In this document: positions 25,695 to 34,617 of the stretch, in pieces
How the letters are laid out: the number at the start of each line of letters is the position of its first letter
How positions within the stretch are numbered: the stretch's first letter is position 1
Origin: Streptomyces rishiriensis
GTDB taxonomy: Bacteria > Actinomycetota > Actinomycetes > Streptomycetales > Streptomycetaceae
Direction: 5' to 3'
Assembly (NCBI RefSeq): GCF_030815485.1
Contig: NZ_JAUSWV010000002.1
Location: forward strand, 7,316,001-7,380,000
Length of the DNA: 64,000 nucleotides
Notes under the pieces: model-generated
Databases searched by the model: none
Seen by the model: only the letters and a program-made list of their open reading frames with translations
What the model was told of the DNA's origin: nothing
Position numbers and translations under genes: made by a program

Positions 25695-26411
25695 TCAGGG
25701 GCCCACCTGCCCCCTGAGCCACTCCTCCACCTCGCCGACATGGGCGGCCGCCGCCGCCCGGGCGGCCTCCGGGTCGCGGGCGGCCAGCGCGCGGTGGATC
25801 GCGGCGTGCTCCCGGCGGGTCCGGGCGAAGGCGTCCTCCTCCTGGTAGCCGCGCCAGACGCGGGCCCGGAAGGTGCGTGAGGAGAGGCCCTCCAGGATCG
25901 CCGCCATCGTCTCGTTCCCGGCGGCCTGCGCGATCACCCGGTGGAACTCGAGGTCGTGCGCGAGGATCTCCTCCGGGTCGTCCGTCGCGTTCATCGCCGC
26001 CAGGTGACCTTCCACGACGGCCAGCTGCTCCGGGGTGATGCGGGCCGCGGCCAGTGCGGTGGCCGTCGACTCCAGGATCCGGCGTACCTGGAGCAGTTCG
26101 ACCAGCCGGGGGCCCCGGGACAGGTCGGCCACCACCCCGAACGTCTCCAGCAGATCCCCCGCCTCCAACGCGGTGACGTAGATCCCGGACCCGTGCCGGG
26201 CCTCCAGCACCCCCAGCACCGTGAGAGCCCGGATCGCCTCGCGCATCGAACTGCGCGAGATGCCCAGCCCGACCGCGAGATCGCGCTCCGTCGGCAACCG
26301 CTGGCCGGGCTCCAGCGAGCCGTCGGTGATCATCGCCTTGATCCGCTCGATGGCGCGCTGCGTCACCGTGCCCTTCGGGACGGCGGTCCCGTCGCGCGGG
26401 GTGTCTTCCAC
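25695..26411 (-). CDS. FadR-subfamily (FCD) GntR transcriptional regulator
   Basis: A 238-residue regulator. The N-terminal winged helix-turn-helix reads TVTQRAIERIKAMITDGSLEPGQRLPTERDLAVGLGISRSSMREAIRALTVLGVLE in family register, and the C-terminal all-helical FCD domain shows LLQVRRILE, DLEFHRVIAQAAGN, and HAAIHRAL, including the Asp/His residues that often bind a metal and a carboxylate effector. GTG 26411 follows AGGAGAGG; the longer frame upstream lacks a site. The gene is divergent from a four-gene sugar operon, and FadR-type palindromes lie between, so it most likely represses that operon until a sugar acid such as L-fuconate is present. Confidence 0.88.
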   Translation of the reverse strand: MEDTPRDGTAVPKGTVTQRAIERIKAMITDGSLEPGQRLPTERDLAVGLGISRSSMREAIRALTVLGVLEARHGSGIYVTALEAGDLLETFGVVADLSRGPRLVELLQVRRILESTATALAAARITPEQLAVVEGHLAAMNATDDPEEILAHDLEFHRVIAQAAGNETMAAILEGLSSRTFRARVWRGYQEEDAFARTRREHAAIHRALAARDPEAARAAAAAHVGEVEEWLRGQVGP

Positions 26412-26452
26412 GTGGCCTCTCCTGTCACCGGTCCGCCGCGATCCCTGTCGAG

Positions 26453-26530
26453 GTGGTCCGACCACTTGGACAGGGAACTCGCCGAAAAGCTACCCGGGGG
26501 GTGTTGTGGAGCGGAAGTGGTCTGATAAAT
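26453..26530. promoter_or_regulatory. FadR-type operator sites between the GntR gene and the sugar operon
   Basis: GTGGTCCGACCAC at 26453-26465 is a perfect palindrome around one central base and fits the TGGTNNNACCA type bound by FCD-type GntR proteins. A second, one-sided site GTGGTCTGATAAAT begins at 26517, next to the only AT-rich stretch of the region, where an operon promoter would be expected. Confidence 0.65.
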
Positions 26531-26596
26531 ATGCGTCACGTAGTCCGCCGGCAGCTTCCGGGCCGCCGACCTCGCGATCCGGAAGGAGAAGGCGGC

Positions 26597-27352
26597 GTGA
26601 GCGACTTCGAAGGGCTGACGGCCCTGGTGACGGGGGGCGGCTCCGGCATCGGCCGGGCGACCGCGGAACTCCTGGCCGAGCGCGGCGCCCGGGTCGCGGT
26701 CCTCGACCTGGACCCGTCGGGCGTGGCCGGGCCCCTGCTCGGACATCGTGCCGACGTCACCGACGACGACTCCGTGCGCAGGGCGGTCGCGGCCGCCGTC
26801 GCCGACCTCGGGGGGCTGGACGTCCTGGTCAACAACGCGGGTGTCGGCGCCCAGGGCACCGTCGAGGACAACGAGGACGCCGAATGGCACCGGGTCCTCG
26901 ACGTCAACGTCGTCGGCATGGTCCGTACGGCCCGCGCGGTGCTGCCCCACCTGAGGCGTTCCTCGCACGCGGCGATCGTCAACACCTGCTCCGTCGCCGC
27001 CACCGCAGGACTGCCGCAGCGCGCGCTGTACAGCGCGACCAAGGGCGCGGTGTACTCGCTGACCCTCGCCATGGCCGCCGACCACGTACGCGAGGGCATC
27101 CGCGTCAACTGCGTCAACCCCGGTACCGCGGACACCCCGTGGGTCGGGCGGCTGCTCGACGCGGCCGACGACCCGGCCGCCGAACGGGCCGCGCTGGAGG
27201 CCCGCCAGCCCACCGGCCGGCTGGTCGGCGCCGACGAGGTCGCGGGCGCCATCGCCTATCTGGCGAGCCCCCTGTCCGGCGCCACCACCGGCACCTCCCT
27301 CGCCGTCGACGGCGGGATGCAGGGACTGCGGCTGCGGCCGGTGGGCCGGTGA
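26597..27352 (+). CDS. SDR dehydrogenase of a non-phosphorylated L-fucose-like pathway
   Basis: A 251-residue classical SDR with TGGGSGIGRATAEL, the NAD-favouring acidic end of strand 2 (AVLDLDPSG), DVLVNNAGVG, catalytic YSATKGAVY and NPGTADTPW. The HRADVTDDDSV and LDVNVVG blocks match SDRs used as 2-keto-3-deoxy-L-fuconate dehydrogenases in L-fucose degradation. GTG 26597 follows AAGGAG. The stop overlaps the start of the next gene (GTGA), so translation is coupled. Alternative roles are oxidation of another sugar acid. Confidence 0.82.
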   Translation: MSDFEGLTALVTGGGSGIGRATAELLAERGARVAVLDLDPSGVAGPLLGHRADVTDDDSVRRAVAAAVADLGGLDVLVNNAGVGAQGTVEDNEDAEWHRVLDVNVVGMVRTARAVLPHLRRSSHAAIVNTCSVAATAGLPQRALYSATKGAVYSLTLAMAADHVREGIRVNCVNPGTADTPWVGRLLDAADDPAAERAALEARQPTGRLVGADEVAGAIAYLASPLSGATTGTSLAVDGGMQGLRLRPVGR

Positions 27353-28317
27353 ACACGCTCGGGCGCAGCGGCGTCCCCGTCAGCCCGCTGGCCTTCGGCG
27401 CCGCCGTCATCGGCAACCTCTTCACCGAGGTCGGCGAGGAACAGGCGCACGAGGCGGTGACCGCCGCCTGGCAGCACGGCATCCGCTATTTCGACACGGC
27501 GCCGCACTACGGCCTCGGCCTCTCCGAACGCCGCCTCGGCGCGGCCCTGCGCGAGCGGCCCCGCTCGCAGTACACGGTCTCGACCAAGGTCGGCCGCCGT
27601 CTGGAGGCCACGGACCGGGGCGGCGACGACCTGGCCGACGGGTTCGCCGTCCCCGCCACGCACCGCCGGGTATGGGACTTCAGCGCCGACGGCGTACGGC
27701 GCACCCTGGAGGCCAGTCTGGACCGGCTCGGCCTCGACCGCGTGGACGTCGTCTACCTCCACGACCCCGACGACCATGGTGAGCAGGCCTTCCGCGAGGG
27801 CTACCCGGCCCTGGAGAAGCTGCGGTCGGAGGGGGTCGTCGGGGCGATCGGCGCCGGAATGAACCAGGCGGAGATGCTCACGCGCTTCGTCCGTGACACG
27901 GACGTCGACGTGGTCCTGTGCGCGGGCCGGTACACGCTGCTCGACCAGCGGGCCCGGGCCGAGCTGCTGCCCGCCGCCGTCGAGCGGGGCGTGTCGGTGG
28001 TCGTCGGGGGCGCCTTCAACTCCGGGCTGCTGGCCGACCCGCGGCCCGGCGCCACGTTCGACTACGCGCAGGCGCCCGCGGCGTTGCTGGACCGGGCCCG
28101 GCGCATGCAGGAGAGCGCCGGCCGGCACGGCATCACCCTGCGCGCCGCCGCCCTGGCGTTCTGCGCCGCCCACCCGGCCGTGGCGAGCGTCCTGGTCGGC
28201 GCCCGCTCGGCGGCCGAGGTGCGGGACTGCGCCGAACAGTTCGCGACCCCCGTCCCCGCCGCCTTCTGGCAGGAACTGCGGGACACGGGGCTGCTTCCCC
28301 CGGAGGATCCGTCATGA
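27349..28317 (+). CDS. Aldo/keto reductase, L-fucose/D-threo-aldose 1-dehydrogenase type
   Basis: A 322-residue TIM-barrel oxidoreductase. The catalytic tetrad is present: Asp and Tyr in FDTAPHYGLGLSERRLG, Lys in VSTKVGR, His in VVYLHDPDD. SASLDRLGLDRVDVV-like wording and the C-terminal cofactor segment SVLVGARSAAEV complete the fold. This branch oxidises L-fucose, L-galactose or D-arabinose at C1 to a lactone. The gene starts at GTG 27349 overlapping the previous stop, and its own stop overlaps the mutarotase ATG, so it is the second member of a coupled operon. Confidence 0.87.
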   Translation: MNTLGRSGVPVSPLAFGAAVIGNLFTEVGEEQAHEAVTAAWQHGIRYFDTAPHYGLGLSERRLGAALRERPRSQYTVSTKVGRRLEATDRGGDDLADGFAVPATHRRVWDFSADGVRRTLEASLDRLGLDRVDVVYLHDPDDHGEQAFREGYPALEKLRSEGVVGAIGAGMNQAEMLTRFVRDTDVDVVLCAGRYTLLDQRARAELLPAAVERGVSVVVGGAFNSGLLADPRPGATFDYAQAPAALLDRARRMQESAGRHGITLRAAALAFCAAHPAVASVLVGARSAAEVRDCAEQFATPVPAAFWQELRDTGLLPPEDPS

Positions 28318-28628
28318 GGGTCGCCCTGCACACCAGGGTCCGCGCCGACCGCGTCGCCGCGTACGAGGCGGCGCACCGCGAGGTGCCCAAGGAACTGACG
28401 GACGCCATCCGGGCCGCCGGCGCCGCCTCCTGGACGATCTGGCGCAGTGGAACGGACCTGTTCCATGTCCTGGACTGCGAGGACTACGCACGTCTTCTGG
28501 CCGAGCTCGAGAAACTCCCGGTCAACGTGGTGTGGCAGGCGCGGATGGCGGAGCTGCTCGACGTGGTGCACGACTACTCCGACGAGGGTGCCGGCGCCGG
28601 CCTGCCCGTCGTGTGGGAGCTGCCGTGA
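28314..28628 (+). CDS. RhaM/FucU-type sugar mutarotase
   Basis: A 104-residue protein of the L-rhamnose mutarotase family (dimeric ferredoxin-like fold), interconverting sugar anomers so that the dehydrogenase receives its preferred form. Family features: MRVALHTRVRADRVAAYEAAHREV at the start with the conserved His and Tyr, SWTIWRSG and LFHVLDCEDY in the middle. ATG 28314 overlaps the aldo/keto reductase stop (ATGA), and the stop overlaps the hydrolase GTG, so expression is tightly coupled. Context suggests L-fucose rather than rhamnose. Confidence 0.85.
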   Translation: MRVALHTRVRADRVAAYEAAHREVPKELTDAIRAAGAASWTIWRSGTDLFHVLDCEDYARLLAELEKLPVNVVWQARMAELLDVVHDYSDEGAGAGLPVVWELP

Positions 28629-29449
28629 CCGTCGACGCGCACCACCACGTCTGGGACCTGTCGGTTCGGGACCAGGACTGGATCGGCGAGGGCAGCCCGC
28701 TGCGGCGGGACTTCACCGTCGACGACCTGGCGCCGCAGGCCCGCGCGGCCGGGGTCGACCGTACGGTCCTCGTCCAGACGGTCACCGTGGCCGAGGAGAC
28801 CCCCGAGTTCCTCGCCCTCGCGGCCGCGAACGACCTGATCGCCGGTGTCGTCGGCTGGACCGACCTCACCCGCGCGGACGTCGCCGACGAACTGGCCCGG
28901 CTGCGGGAGCTGCCCGGCGGCCGCTACCTCAAGGGCATCCGCCACCAGGTCCAGGGCGAGCCGGACCCGCGGTGGCTGCTGCGGGCGGACGTACACCGCG
29001 GCCTGACGGCTCTCGCCGACGCCGGCCTCGTCCACGACCTGGTGGTGCTGCCCCATCAGCTCCCGGCCTGTGCCGAGGCGGCCGCCGCCCTGCCGGGGCT
29101 CACCTTCGTCCTCGATCATCTGGGCAAGCCGCCGATCGCCACCGCCGCGCTGGAACCCTGGGCGTCCCGCGTCCGGGCCCTCGCGGCGCTGCCCAACACG
29201 GTCTGCAAGCTCTCCGGCATGGTCACCGAGGCCGACCCGGCGTCCTGGACCGCCGAGGACCTGCGCCCGTACGCGGACACGGTGCTCGAGGCCTTCGGGC
29301 CGGGCCGGGTGATGTTCGGCTCGGACTGGCCGGTGTGCACCCCCATCGCGTCCTACCGCGACGTCCTGGACGTGGCACGGCGGTTGACCGACCCGGGCGC
29401 GCACACCGAGATCTTCGAGACCACCGCCGTCCGGGTCTACGGCCTCTGA
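28625..29449 (+). CDS. Amidohydrolase-family L-fuconolactone hydrolase
   Basis: A 274-residue member of the amidohydrolase-2/COG3618 group. It begins VDAHHHVWDL (metal-binding HxH), then DRTVLVQTVTV, YLKGIRHQVQGEP, FVLDHLGKPPI with a catalytic His/Asp region, VCKLSGMVTEA, and RVMFGSDWPVCTP, whose Asp is the conserved base. Group members open 1,4- or 1,5-lactones of L-fuconate and similar acids. It is the last gene of the four-gene operon and overlaps the convergent lipase-maturation-factor gene by 13 bp. The fuconate dehydratase and aldolase/lyase needed to complete the pathway are not in the window. Confidence 0.85.
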   Translation: MTVDAHHHVWDLSVRDQDWIGEGSPLRRDFTVDDLAPQARAAGVDRTVLVQTVTVAEETPEFLALAAANDLIAGVVGWTDLTRADVADELARLRELPGGRYLKGIRHQVQGEPDPRWLLRADVHRGLTALADAGLVHDLVVLPHQLPACAEAAAALPGLTFVLDHLGKPPIATAALEPWASRVRALAALPNTVCKLSGMVTEADPASWTAEDLRPYADTVLEAFGPGRVMFGSDWPVCTPIASYRDVLDVARRLTDPGAHTEIFETTAVRVYGL

Positions 29450-30858
29450 GCCGGTCCCGCCAGCCGGGTCGGCGGCAGGTACTCCCGCACGTACGTCCGG
29501 TGCCAGTGCGCGCCCGTCTCCCGCAGCTCGCGCCAGGTCGTGCAGCGGTAACGGAAGAGACGGGCGCGGATGTGCCGCGGGGGCTCGTCGGGCGGGAACG
29601 GGGAGCGGCGCAGCAGTCTCAGCGTGTCCCGGTCGTTCTCCAGCAGCCGTTCCACCAGGGCGGTGAACCACGCCCCGGCATAGGCGGGGGAGAGCGCCGC
29701 GAACCACATCATCCAGTCCAGGCGCAGATGGTAGGGGGCGAACTGGCGCGGCCAGTGCCGGGGATCGCCGGGCTTGCCCCTGAACTCGTACTCCCGCCAG
29801 TCGGAGTCCTCGCGCGGCACGTCGTCGAGCGTGCCCTCGATCACCACCTCGTGGCGGATCCGGCTCACGCTGCCGAAGGCGCCGTAGGTGTTGACCAGGT
29901 GCAGCGGATCGAAGGAGCGGTTCATCACCTGGCGGCGGGAGAGCATGTTGACCACCGGGCGGTAGCTGAGGAACAGCAGCAGCGCGGCCGCGGCGAGGAC
30001 CACGCTCTCGTACCAGAGCGGGGTATCGGGGACCGACCGGCGGCCTGCGGGCAGTTCGAGCGCGGACACGGCCAGGACGACGGTGATCCAGTTCAGCCAG
30101 GCGAAGTTGCCCGAGAGCACCAGCCACAGCTGGGTCACGATCATCAGGCATCCGGCCGCCGTCGCGAGCGGCTGCGGGGCGAACAGCAGGAATGGCACGA
30201 CGAGTTGGGTGAAGTGGTTGGCCGCCGCCTCCACGCGGTGCAGCGGCTTCGGCAGATGGTGGAAGAACCAGCTCAGCGGGCCGGGCATCGGCTGGGTCTC
30301 ATGGTGGTGGTAGAGACAGGTCAGCTTCCGCCAGCAGGCGTCCCCCCGCATCTTGATCAGACCCGCGCCGAACTCGACCCGGAACAGGATCCAGCGCATC
30401 AGGAAGAGCACCAGGACCGGCGGCGCCACCTCGTCGTTGCCGAGGAACACGGCGAGGAAGCCCGTCTCCAGCAGCAGGGACTCCCAGCCGAATCCGTACC
30501 AGGTCTGGCCCACGTTGACGATCGACAGATACAGGGCCCACGGCACCAGCCACAGGCACATCGCCGCCCCCAGGGGCAGCAAACCGTCCAGACCGGCCAG
30601 CAGCGCCGCCGACACCGCGCATCCCGTCCAGGCGCAGCCCGCGAACAGACGGTCGGAGTAGCGCAGGTGGAACAGACTCGGCGCCCGTGTGAAGGGCACC
30701 CGCTCGACGAAGCGGGGCACCGGCAGCATCCCCCGTTCCCCGAGCAGCGCCCGGAACTGGAGGGCGGCCGTCAGGAACGCGACCAGGTAGACACCGGCCA
30801 GGGCCCGCTGGAGGACCAGGCGGGTCAGCCAGTACTCGGGTGCGGTGAACCAGTCCAC
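29437..30858 (-). CDS. Lipase maturation factor (LMF1)-like membrane protein
   Basis: A 473-residue polytopic membrane protein. Hydrophobic helices occupy most of residues 10-320; conserved pieces of the LMF family are WYGFGWESLLLETGFLAVF, FRVEFGAGLIKMRGD, CLYHHHETQPMP and the luminal/extracytoplasmic-like C-terminal domain starting SRIRHEVVIEGTLDD with EYEFRGKPGD and LDWMMWFAAL. In animals LMF1 helps dimeric lipases fold in the ER; in bacteria the role is unknown. GTG 30858 follows GAGGAGCG. The 3' end overlaps the lactone hydrolase gene. No lipase gene is adjacent. Confidence 0.88.
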   Translation of the reverse strand: MDWFTAPEYWLTRLVLQRALAGVYLVAFLTAALQFRALLGERGMLPVPRFVERVPFTRAPSLFHLRYSDRLFAGCAWTGCAVSAALLAGLDGLLPLGAAMCLWLVPWALYLSIVNVGQTWYGFGWESLLLETGFLAVFLGNDEVAPPVLVLFLMRWILFRVEFGAGLIKMRGDACWRKLTCLYHHHETQPMPGPLSWFFHHLPKPLHRVEAAANHFTQLVVPFLLFAPQPLATAAGCLMIVTQLWLVLSGNFAWLNWITVVLAVSALELPAGRRSVPDTPLWYESVVLAAAALLLFLSYRPVVNMLSRRQVMNRSFDPLHLVNTYGAFGSVSRIRHEVVIEGTLDDVPREDSDWREYEFRGKPGDPRHWPRQFAPYHLRLDWMMWFAALSPAYAGAWFTALVERLLENDRDTLRLLRRSPFPPDEPPRHIRARLFRYRCTTWRELRETGAHWHRTYVREYLPPTRLAGPAQRP

Positions 30859-31035
30859 GGTCGTGCGCTCCTCGATCGTCGGCTCCGGGGCTCTTTCCGG
30901 TTCTTCGGTTGTCCCGTTCTCCGGTTCCCCGGACGCGGCGGGTCACTGTGTGTGGTCGCGTCCTCCGGTTGCGTGACCCTCGCGGGTGAAGCAGACAATA
31001 GTGGTCGAATCACCCCCCGGTGATGGACCGAGACG

Positions 31036-31480
31036 ATGCGGGAGAACGTGGTGCGACTACCCACTGCCACTCTCCTCACCGCCTGCGCGCTCTCGGCGGC
31101 GCTCCTCGTCGCCGGACGCGGTGGTGCGGGAGAGAAGATCACGATGCCGGGCGCGGAGACCGTCGTCCCGGCGGCCGAGGGGCGTGTCGTCTCCGGCGAC
31201 CCCTTCACCGGCCTGTTCGCCGACCCCTCGCAGGCCGGCCCGGACTCCGGCTCCTCCGACGAGAGCGGCGGCGCCGGCGAAGGCCTCGGCGCCGACGAAA
31301 GCCCCGGCTCCGGCCTCGACCGCGGTGTCGACCCCCGGTGAGATCGGCCCCGAGACCGTCCCGGAAGTGCCCGACCTGCCCGACGGCGGTGGGCTGATCC
31401 CCGACGGGCCCGACGAGTCCGATGCCGAGGAGGGGTCCGGCAGCATCTTCGGAAGTCCCGTCGACGTCCGCCTGGGCTGA
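31036..31480 (+). pseudogene. Small secreted acidic/proline-rich protein with a probable frameshift
   Basis: ATG 31036 opens a frame with a signal-like start (VRLPTATLLTACALSAALLVAG) and high third-position GC, but it stops at 31341. The next frame is open to 31480 with equally strong codon bias and a protein-like acidic tail (GPETVPEVPDLPDGG, ending SIFGSPVDVRLG), yet has no start of its own. One inserted base (mod 3) between about 31255 and 31335, in a GCC/GGC-rich low-complexity stretch, would join both into about 148 residues. Either the gene is broken or the sequence has an indel error. Function unknown, probably exported. Confidence 0.5.
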
Positions 31481-31540
31481 CCGTGCCCCGGGCTCCCGTT
31501 CCCGGTCGAAGAATCGGACAAATCCTGGCATGGTGGGCCC

Positions 31541-33631
31541 ATGGTTGATCGGGGAGTGAGCGCCCTGTCCCTCCCGGACGACTGGCCCGCCCACCCGGAT
31601 CCGATCCTGGCGCTCAACCGCATGGGCAGCTTCGACTGGGACCTGGACTCGGGGCAGTTCCACATGGACGCCCGGGCCCACGAGATCTTCGACCTGCGAC
31701 CCGACGAGTACGACGGCGACCCCACGACCCTCGCCGTCCGGGTCCCCCCGGCCGAGAGCATCCGTCTGGACGGGCTGGTGGCCCAGGCCATCAAGGACGG
31801 CAGCGAGAACTACGGCGCCTACTTCCGCATGCGACTCCGCGACGGCACCCTGCGCTGGACCCACACCCAGGGCTACATCCGGCGCGACGGGACCGGCAGG
31901 CCGCGCCGCATCGTGGGCATCGTGCGGGACGCGACCGACGAGCTGAGCGATCTCGCCTCCCGCCGCGACGAGGCCGCCCTGGACGACGCGCGCCGCGAGC
32001 AGACCAACGTCGTCCAGCTCGCCACGGCCGCCCTGGCGCACGCCCGCACCGTGCACGACGTGATCGACGTCCTCAAGGACACCCACGGCCTCACTCACCT
32101 GGGCGCCACCAGTCTCGTCATGGGGCTGGCCGAGGCCGGCCGCATCCGGATGATCGCCGAGGGGCCGCAGGGCAGCTTCGTCCCCGGGACCCTGGTCACC
32201 CGTATCGACGAGCCCTACCCCATGAGCGAGGTCGTGCGCACCCTCACCCCGCGCTTCATCGAGTCACCGGAGGAGTTCGCCGACGAGTACCCGGTGCTGT
32301 GGCCCCACCTCGCCGACCTGAAGATCACCGCGGCGGCCTATCTGCCGCTCATCGTGCAGGCCCGCCCGATCGGCGCCATGGGCCTGCTCTACAGCGACCG
32401 GCGGGGCTTCACGCAGGAGGACCGCAACATACTCGTCGCCCTCGGCAGCAGCATCGCGCAGAGCCTTCAGCGCGCGATGTTCTACGAGCAGGAGAAGGAC
32501 ATCGCGCAGGGCCTCCAGCAGGCCATGCTGCCGCGTACCATCCCCAGCGTGCCCGGCGCCGACGTCGCGGTCCGCTACCGCGCCGCCACCATCGGCGGCT
32601 CCCCGGGCCGGGACATCGGCGGCGACTGGTACGACCTGATCCCGTTGCCCGGCGGCCGCGTCGGCGCCGTCATCGGCGACGTCCAGGGCCACGACACGCA
32701 CGCCGCCGCCGTCATGGGCCAGCTGCGCATCGTCCTGAAGGCCTACGCCGCCGAGGGGCACACCCCGGCCACCGTGATGGCCCGTGCCTCGGTCTTCCTG
32801 CACGAGCTCGACACCGACCGCTTCGCCACCTGTCTGTACGCGGAGGCCGACCTGACCACGGGAGTCGTCCAGGTGGTCCGCGCCGGGCACATCGACCCCC
32901 TGCTGCGCGGCCTCGACGGCACCTGTCGGCGGGTTCCGGTGCCGGGCGGGCTGCCGCTGGGTCTGTCCGCCGAGTTCGGCAGCCTCGAGTACCCGGTCGG
33001 CACCGTGGAGCTCGATCCCGGCCACACGCTGCTGCTGTGCACCGACGGGCTGGTCGAGCAGCCCGGCGCGGACCTCGACGACGGCATGCTGGCCCTCGCC
33101 GCCATGATCGCCGCGGGCCCCGAGGACGTCCGCAAGCTCGCCGACCAGCTCATCGAGGTCGCCGAGGAACGCGGTGGGGACGACGACGTGGCCCTGCTCC
33201 TGCTGCGCCGGCGAGGCCCCGACGGCCCCCAGGCCGGCAACCGGCTCCAGCAGCATGTCGCCCCCGGCGACCCGGAGGCCCTCAGCGAGGCCCGGCACAT
33301 GATCCGCGCGGCCGTCCGCACCTGGGGCGCCGGGGACCGTTCCGACGAGATCGAGCTGGTCGCCGACGAGCTGATCACCAACGCGCTCATGCACACCGAG
33401 GGCGCGGCGATCGTCACCCTGCGGGTGCTCACCGGCACCGAGCACCGGCTGCTGCGCGTCGAGGTGGAGGACTCCTCCAGCGCCCTCCCGCGCCGCCGGG
33501 AGGCGGGGGAGTCGGGGGTCTCCGGGCGGGGCCTGCTGCTGGTGGAGCTGCTCACCGACGCGTGGGGTGTGGAGGCGCGGGGCAGCGGCAAGTCCGTGTG
33601 GTGCGAGTTCGTGGTGCCGGAACGGACCTGA
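31541..33631 (+). CDS. SpoIIE-type PP2C phosphatase with PAS, GAF and anti-sigma kinase-like ATPase domains
   Basis: A 696-residue cytosolic regulator of the Streptomyces partner-switching type. Domains: PAS (about 20-130, FDWDLDSGQFHMD), GAF (about 160-310, ending LVALGSSIAQSLQRAMF), SpoIIE phosphatase (about 320-555) with metal-binding GGDWYDLIPLP, GDVQGHD (usually G-x-G-H-G), CTDGLVE and GGDDDVALLLL, then a HATPase_c domain (about 575-696) with VADELITNALMHTEG and GRGLLLVELL. The phosphatase would dephosphorylate an anti-sigma antagonist and the ATPase would phosphorylate or bind one, under control of the two sensor domains. ATG 31541 is chosen for best fit to the PAS start; GTG 31556 is possible. 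Partners are not encoded nearby. Confidence 0.9.
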   Translation: MVDRGVSALSLPDDWPAHPDPILALNRMGSFDWDLDSGQFHMDARAHEIFDLRPDEYDGDPTTLAVRVPPAESIRLDGLVAQAIKDGSENYGAYFRMRLRDGTLRWTHTQGYIRRDGTGRPRRIVGIVRDATDELSDLASRRDEAALDDARREQTNVVQLATAALAHARTVHDVIDVLKDTHGLTHLGATSLVMGLAEAGRIRMIAEGPQGSFVPGTLVTRIDEPYPMSEVVRTLTPRFIESPEEFADEYPVLWPHLADLKITAAAYLPLIVQARPIGAMGLLYSDRRGFTQEDRNILVALGSSIAQSLQRAMFYEQEKDIAQGLQQAMLPRTIPSVPGADVAVRYRAATIGGSPGRDIGGDWYDLIPLPGGRVGAVIGDVQGHDTHAAAVMGQLRIVLKAYAAEGHTPATVMARASVFLHELDTDRFATCLYAEADLTTGVVQVVRAGHIDPLLRGLDGTCRRVPVPGGLPLGLSAEFGSLEYPVGTVELDPGHTLLLCTDGLVEQPGADLDDGMLALAAMIAAGPEDVRKLADQLIEVAEERGGDDDVALLLLRRRGPDGPQAGNRLQQHVAPGDPEALSEARHMIRAAVRTWGAGDRSDEIELVADELITNALMHTEGAAIVTLRVLTGTEHRLLRVEVEDSSSALPRRREAGESGVSGRGLLLVELLTDAWGVEARGSGKSVWCEFVVPERT

Positions 33632-33662
33632 GCACTCGCGCCGCGGATGGCACTCTGGACGT

Positions 33663-34526
33663 ATGCCGGAACTCCCCGAGGTCGAAGCGCTCAAGGACTT
33701 CCTGGCCGAGCATCTCGTCGGCCACGAGATCGTCCGCGTGCTGCCCGTCGCCATCAGCGTGCTGAAGACCTACGACCCGCCCGTCGCCGCCCTCGAGGGC
33801 CGGGAGGTCACCGCCGTGCACCGGCACGGCAAGTTCCTGGACATGGCGACCGGTGACGGCCCGCACCTCGTCACGCACCTCGCCCGCGCGGGCTGGCTGC
33901 ACTGGAAGGACAGGCTCCCGGACGGTCCGCCCCGCCCCGGCAAGGGGCCGCTGGCCCTGCGGGTCGCCCTGGAGACGGGAGCGGGCTTCGACCTGACGGA
34001 GGCCGGCACCCAGAAGCGGCTCGCGGTGTACGTCGTCCCCGACCCGCAGCAGGTACCCGGCGTGGCCCGGCTCGGCCCCGACCCGCTCGCCGCCGACTTC
34101 GACGAGGCCCGCTTCGCCGCGCTCCTCGCCGGTGAGCGGCGCCGGCTGAAGGGCGCCCTGCGCGACCAGAGCCTGATCGCCGGCGTCGGCAACGCCTACA
34201 GCGACGAGATCCTGCACGTGGCGAGAATGTCCCCGTTCAAACTGGCGGCCTCCCTGACGCCGGAGGAGACCCACACGCTCTACGAGGCCCTGCGCACGAC
34301 GCTCGCGGAGGCGGTCGAGCGCTCGCGGGGCCTGGCGGCGGGACGTCTGAAGGCCGAGAAGAAGAGCGGTCTGCGCGTCCACGGCCGCACCGGCGAGTCC
34401 TGTCCGGTCTGCGGCGACAGCATCAAGGAGGTCTCCTTCAGCGACTCCTCGCTCCAGTACTGCCCCACCTGCCAGACGGGCGGCAGACCGCTGGCCGACC
34501 GGAGGATGTCGCGGCTGCTGAAGTAG
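33663..34526 (+). CDS. Fpg/Nei-family DNA glycosylase-AP lyase
   Basis: Base-excision repair enzyme of 287 residues that removes oxidised bases and nicks the abasic site. The N-terminus MPELPEVEALKDFL provides the Schiff-base Pro2 and Glu3; HRHGKFLD holds the conserved catalytic Lys. The H2TH region reads LIAGVGNAYSDEILHVARMSP, and a four-cysteine zinc finger (CPVC, 16 residues, CPTC) follows near the C-terminus. The ATG is 32 bp after the SpoIIE stop, so both may share a message. Whether it acts as MutM or as Nei is not settled by sequence reading. Confidence 0.9.
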   Translation: MPELPEVEALKDFLAEHLVGHEIVRVLPVAISVLKTYDPPVAALEGREVTAVHRHGKFLDMATGDGPHLVTHLARAGWLHWKDRLPDGPPRPGKGPLALRVALETGAGFDLTEAGTQKRLAVYVVPDPQQVPGVARLGPDPLAADFDEARFAALLAGERRRLKGALRDQSLIAGVGNAYSDEILHVARMSPFKLAASLTPEETHTLYEALRTTLAEAVERSRGLAAGRLKAEKKSGLRVHGRTGESCPVCGDSIKEVSFSDSSLQYCPTCQTGGRPLADRRMSRLLK

Positions 34527-34617
34527 CCCGCCGGCCGGACGAACCGGCCCGGGGCCGTCCCGCCCCGCCGCGGCCCGCGCCGGCATCGAAGTGACCTGAA
34601 CTCACTCCATGCCGACG

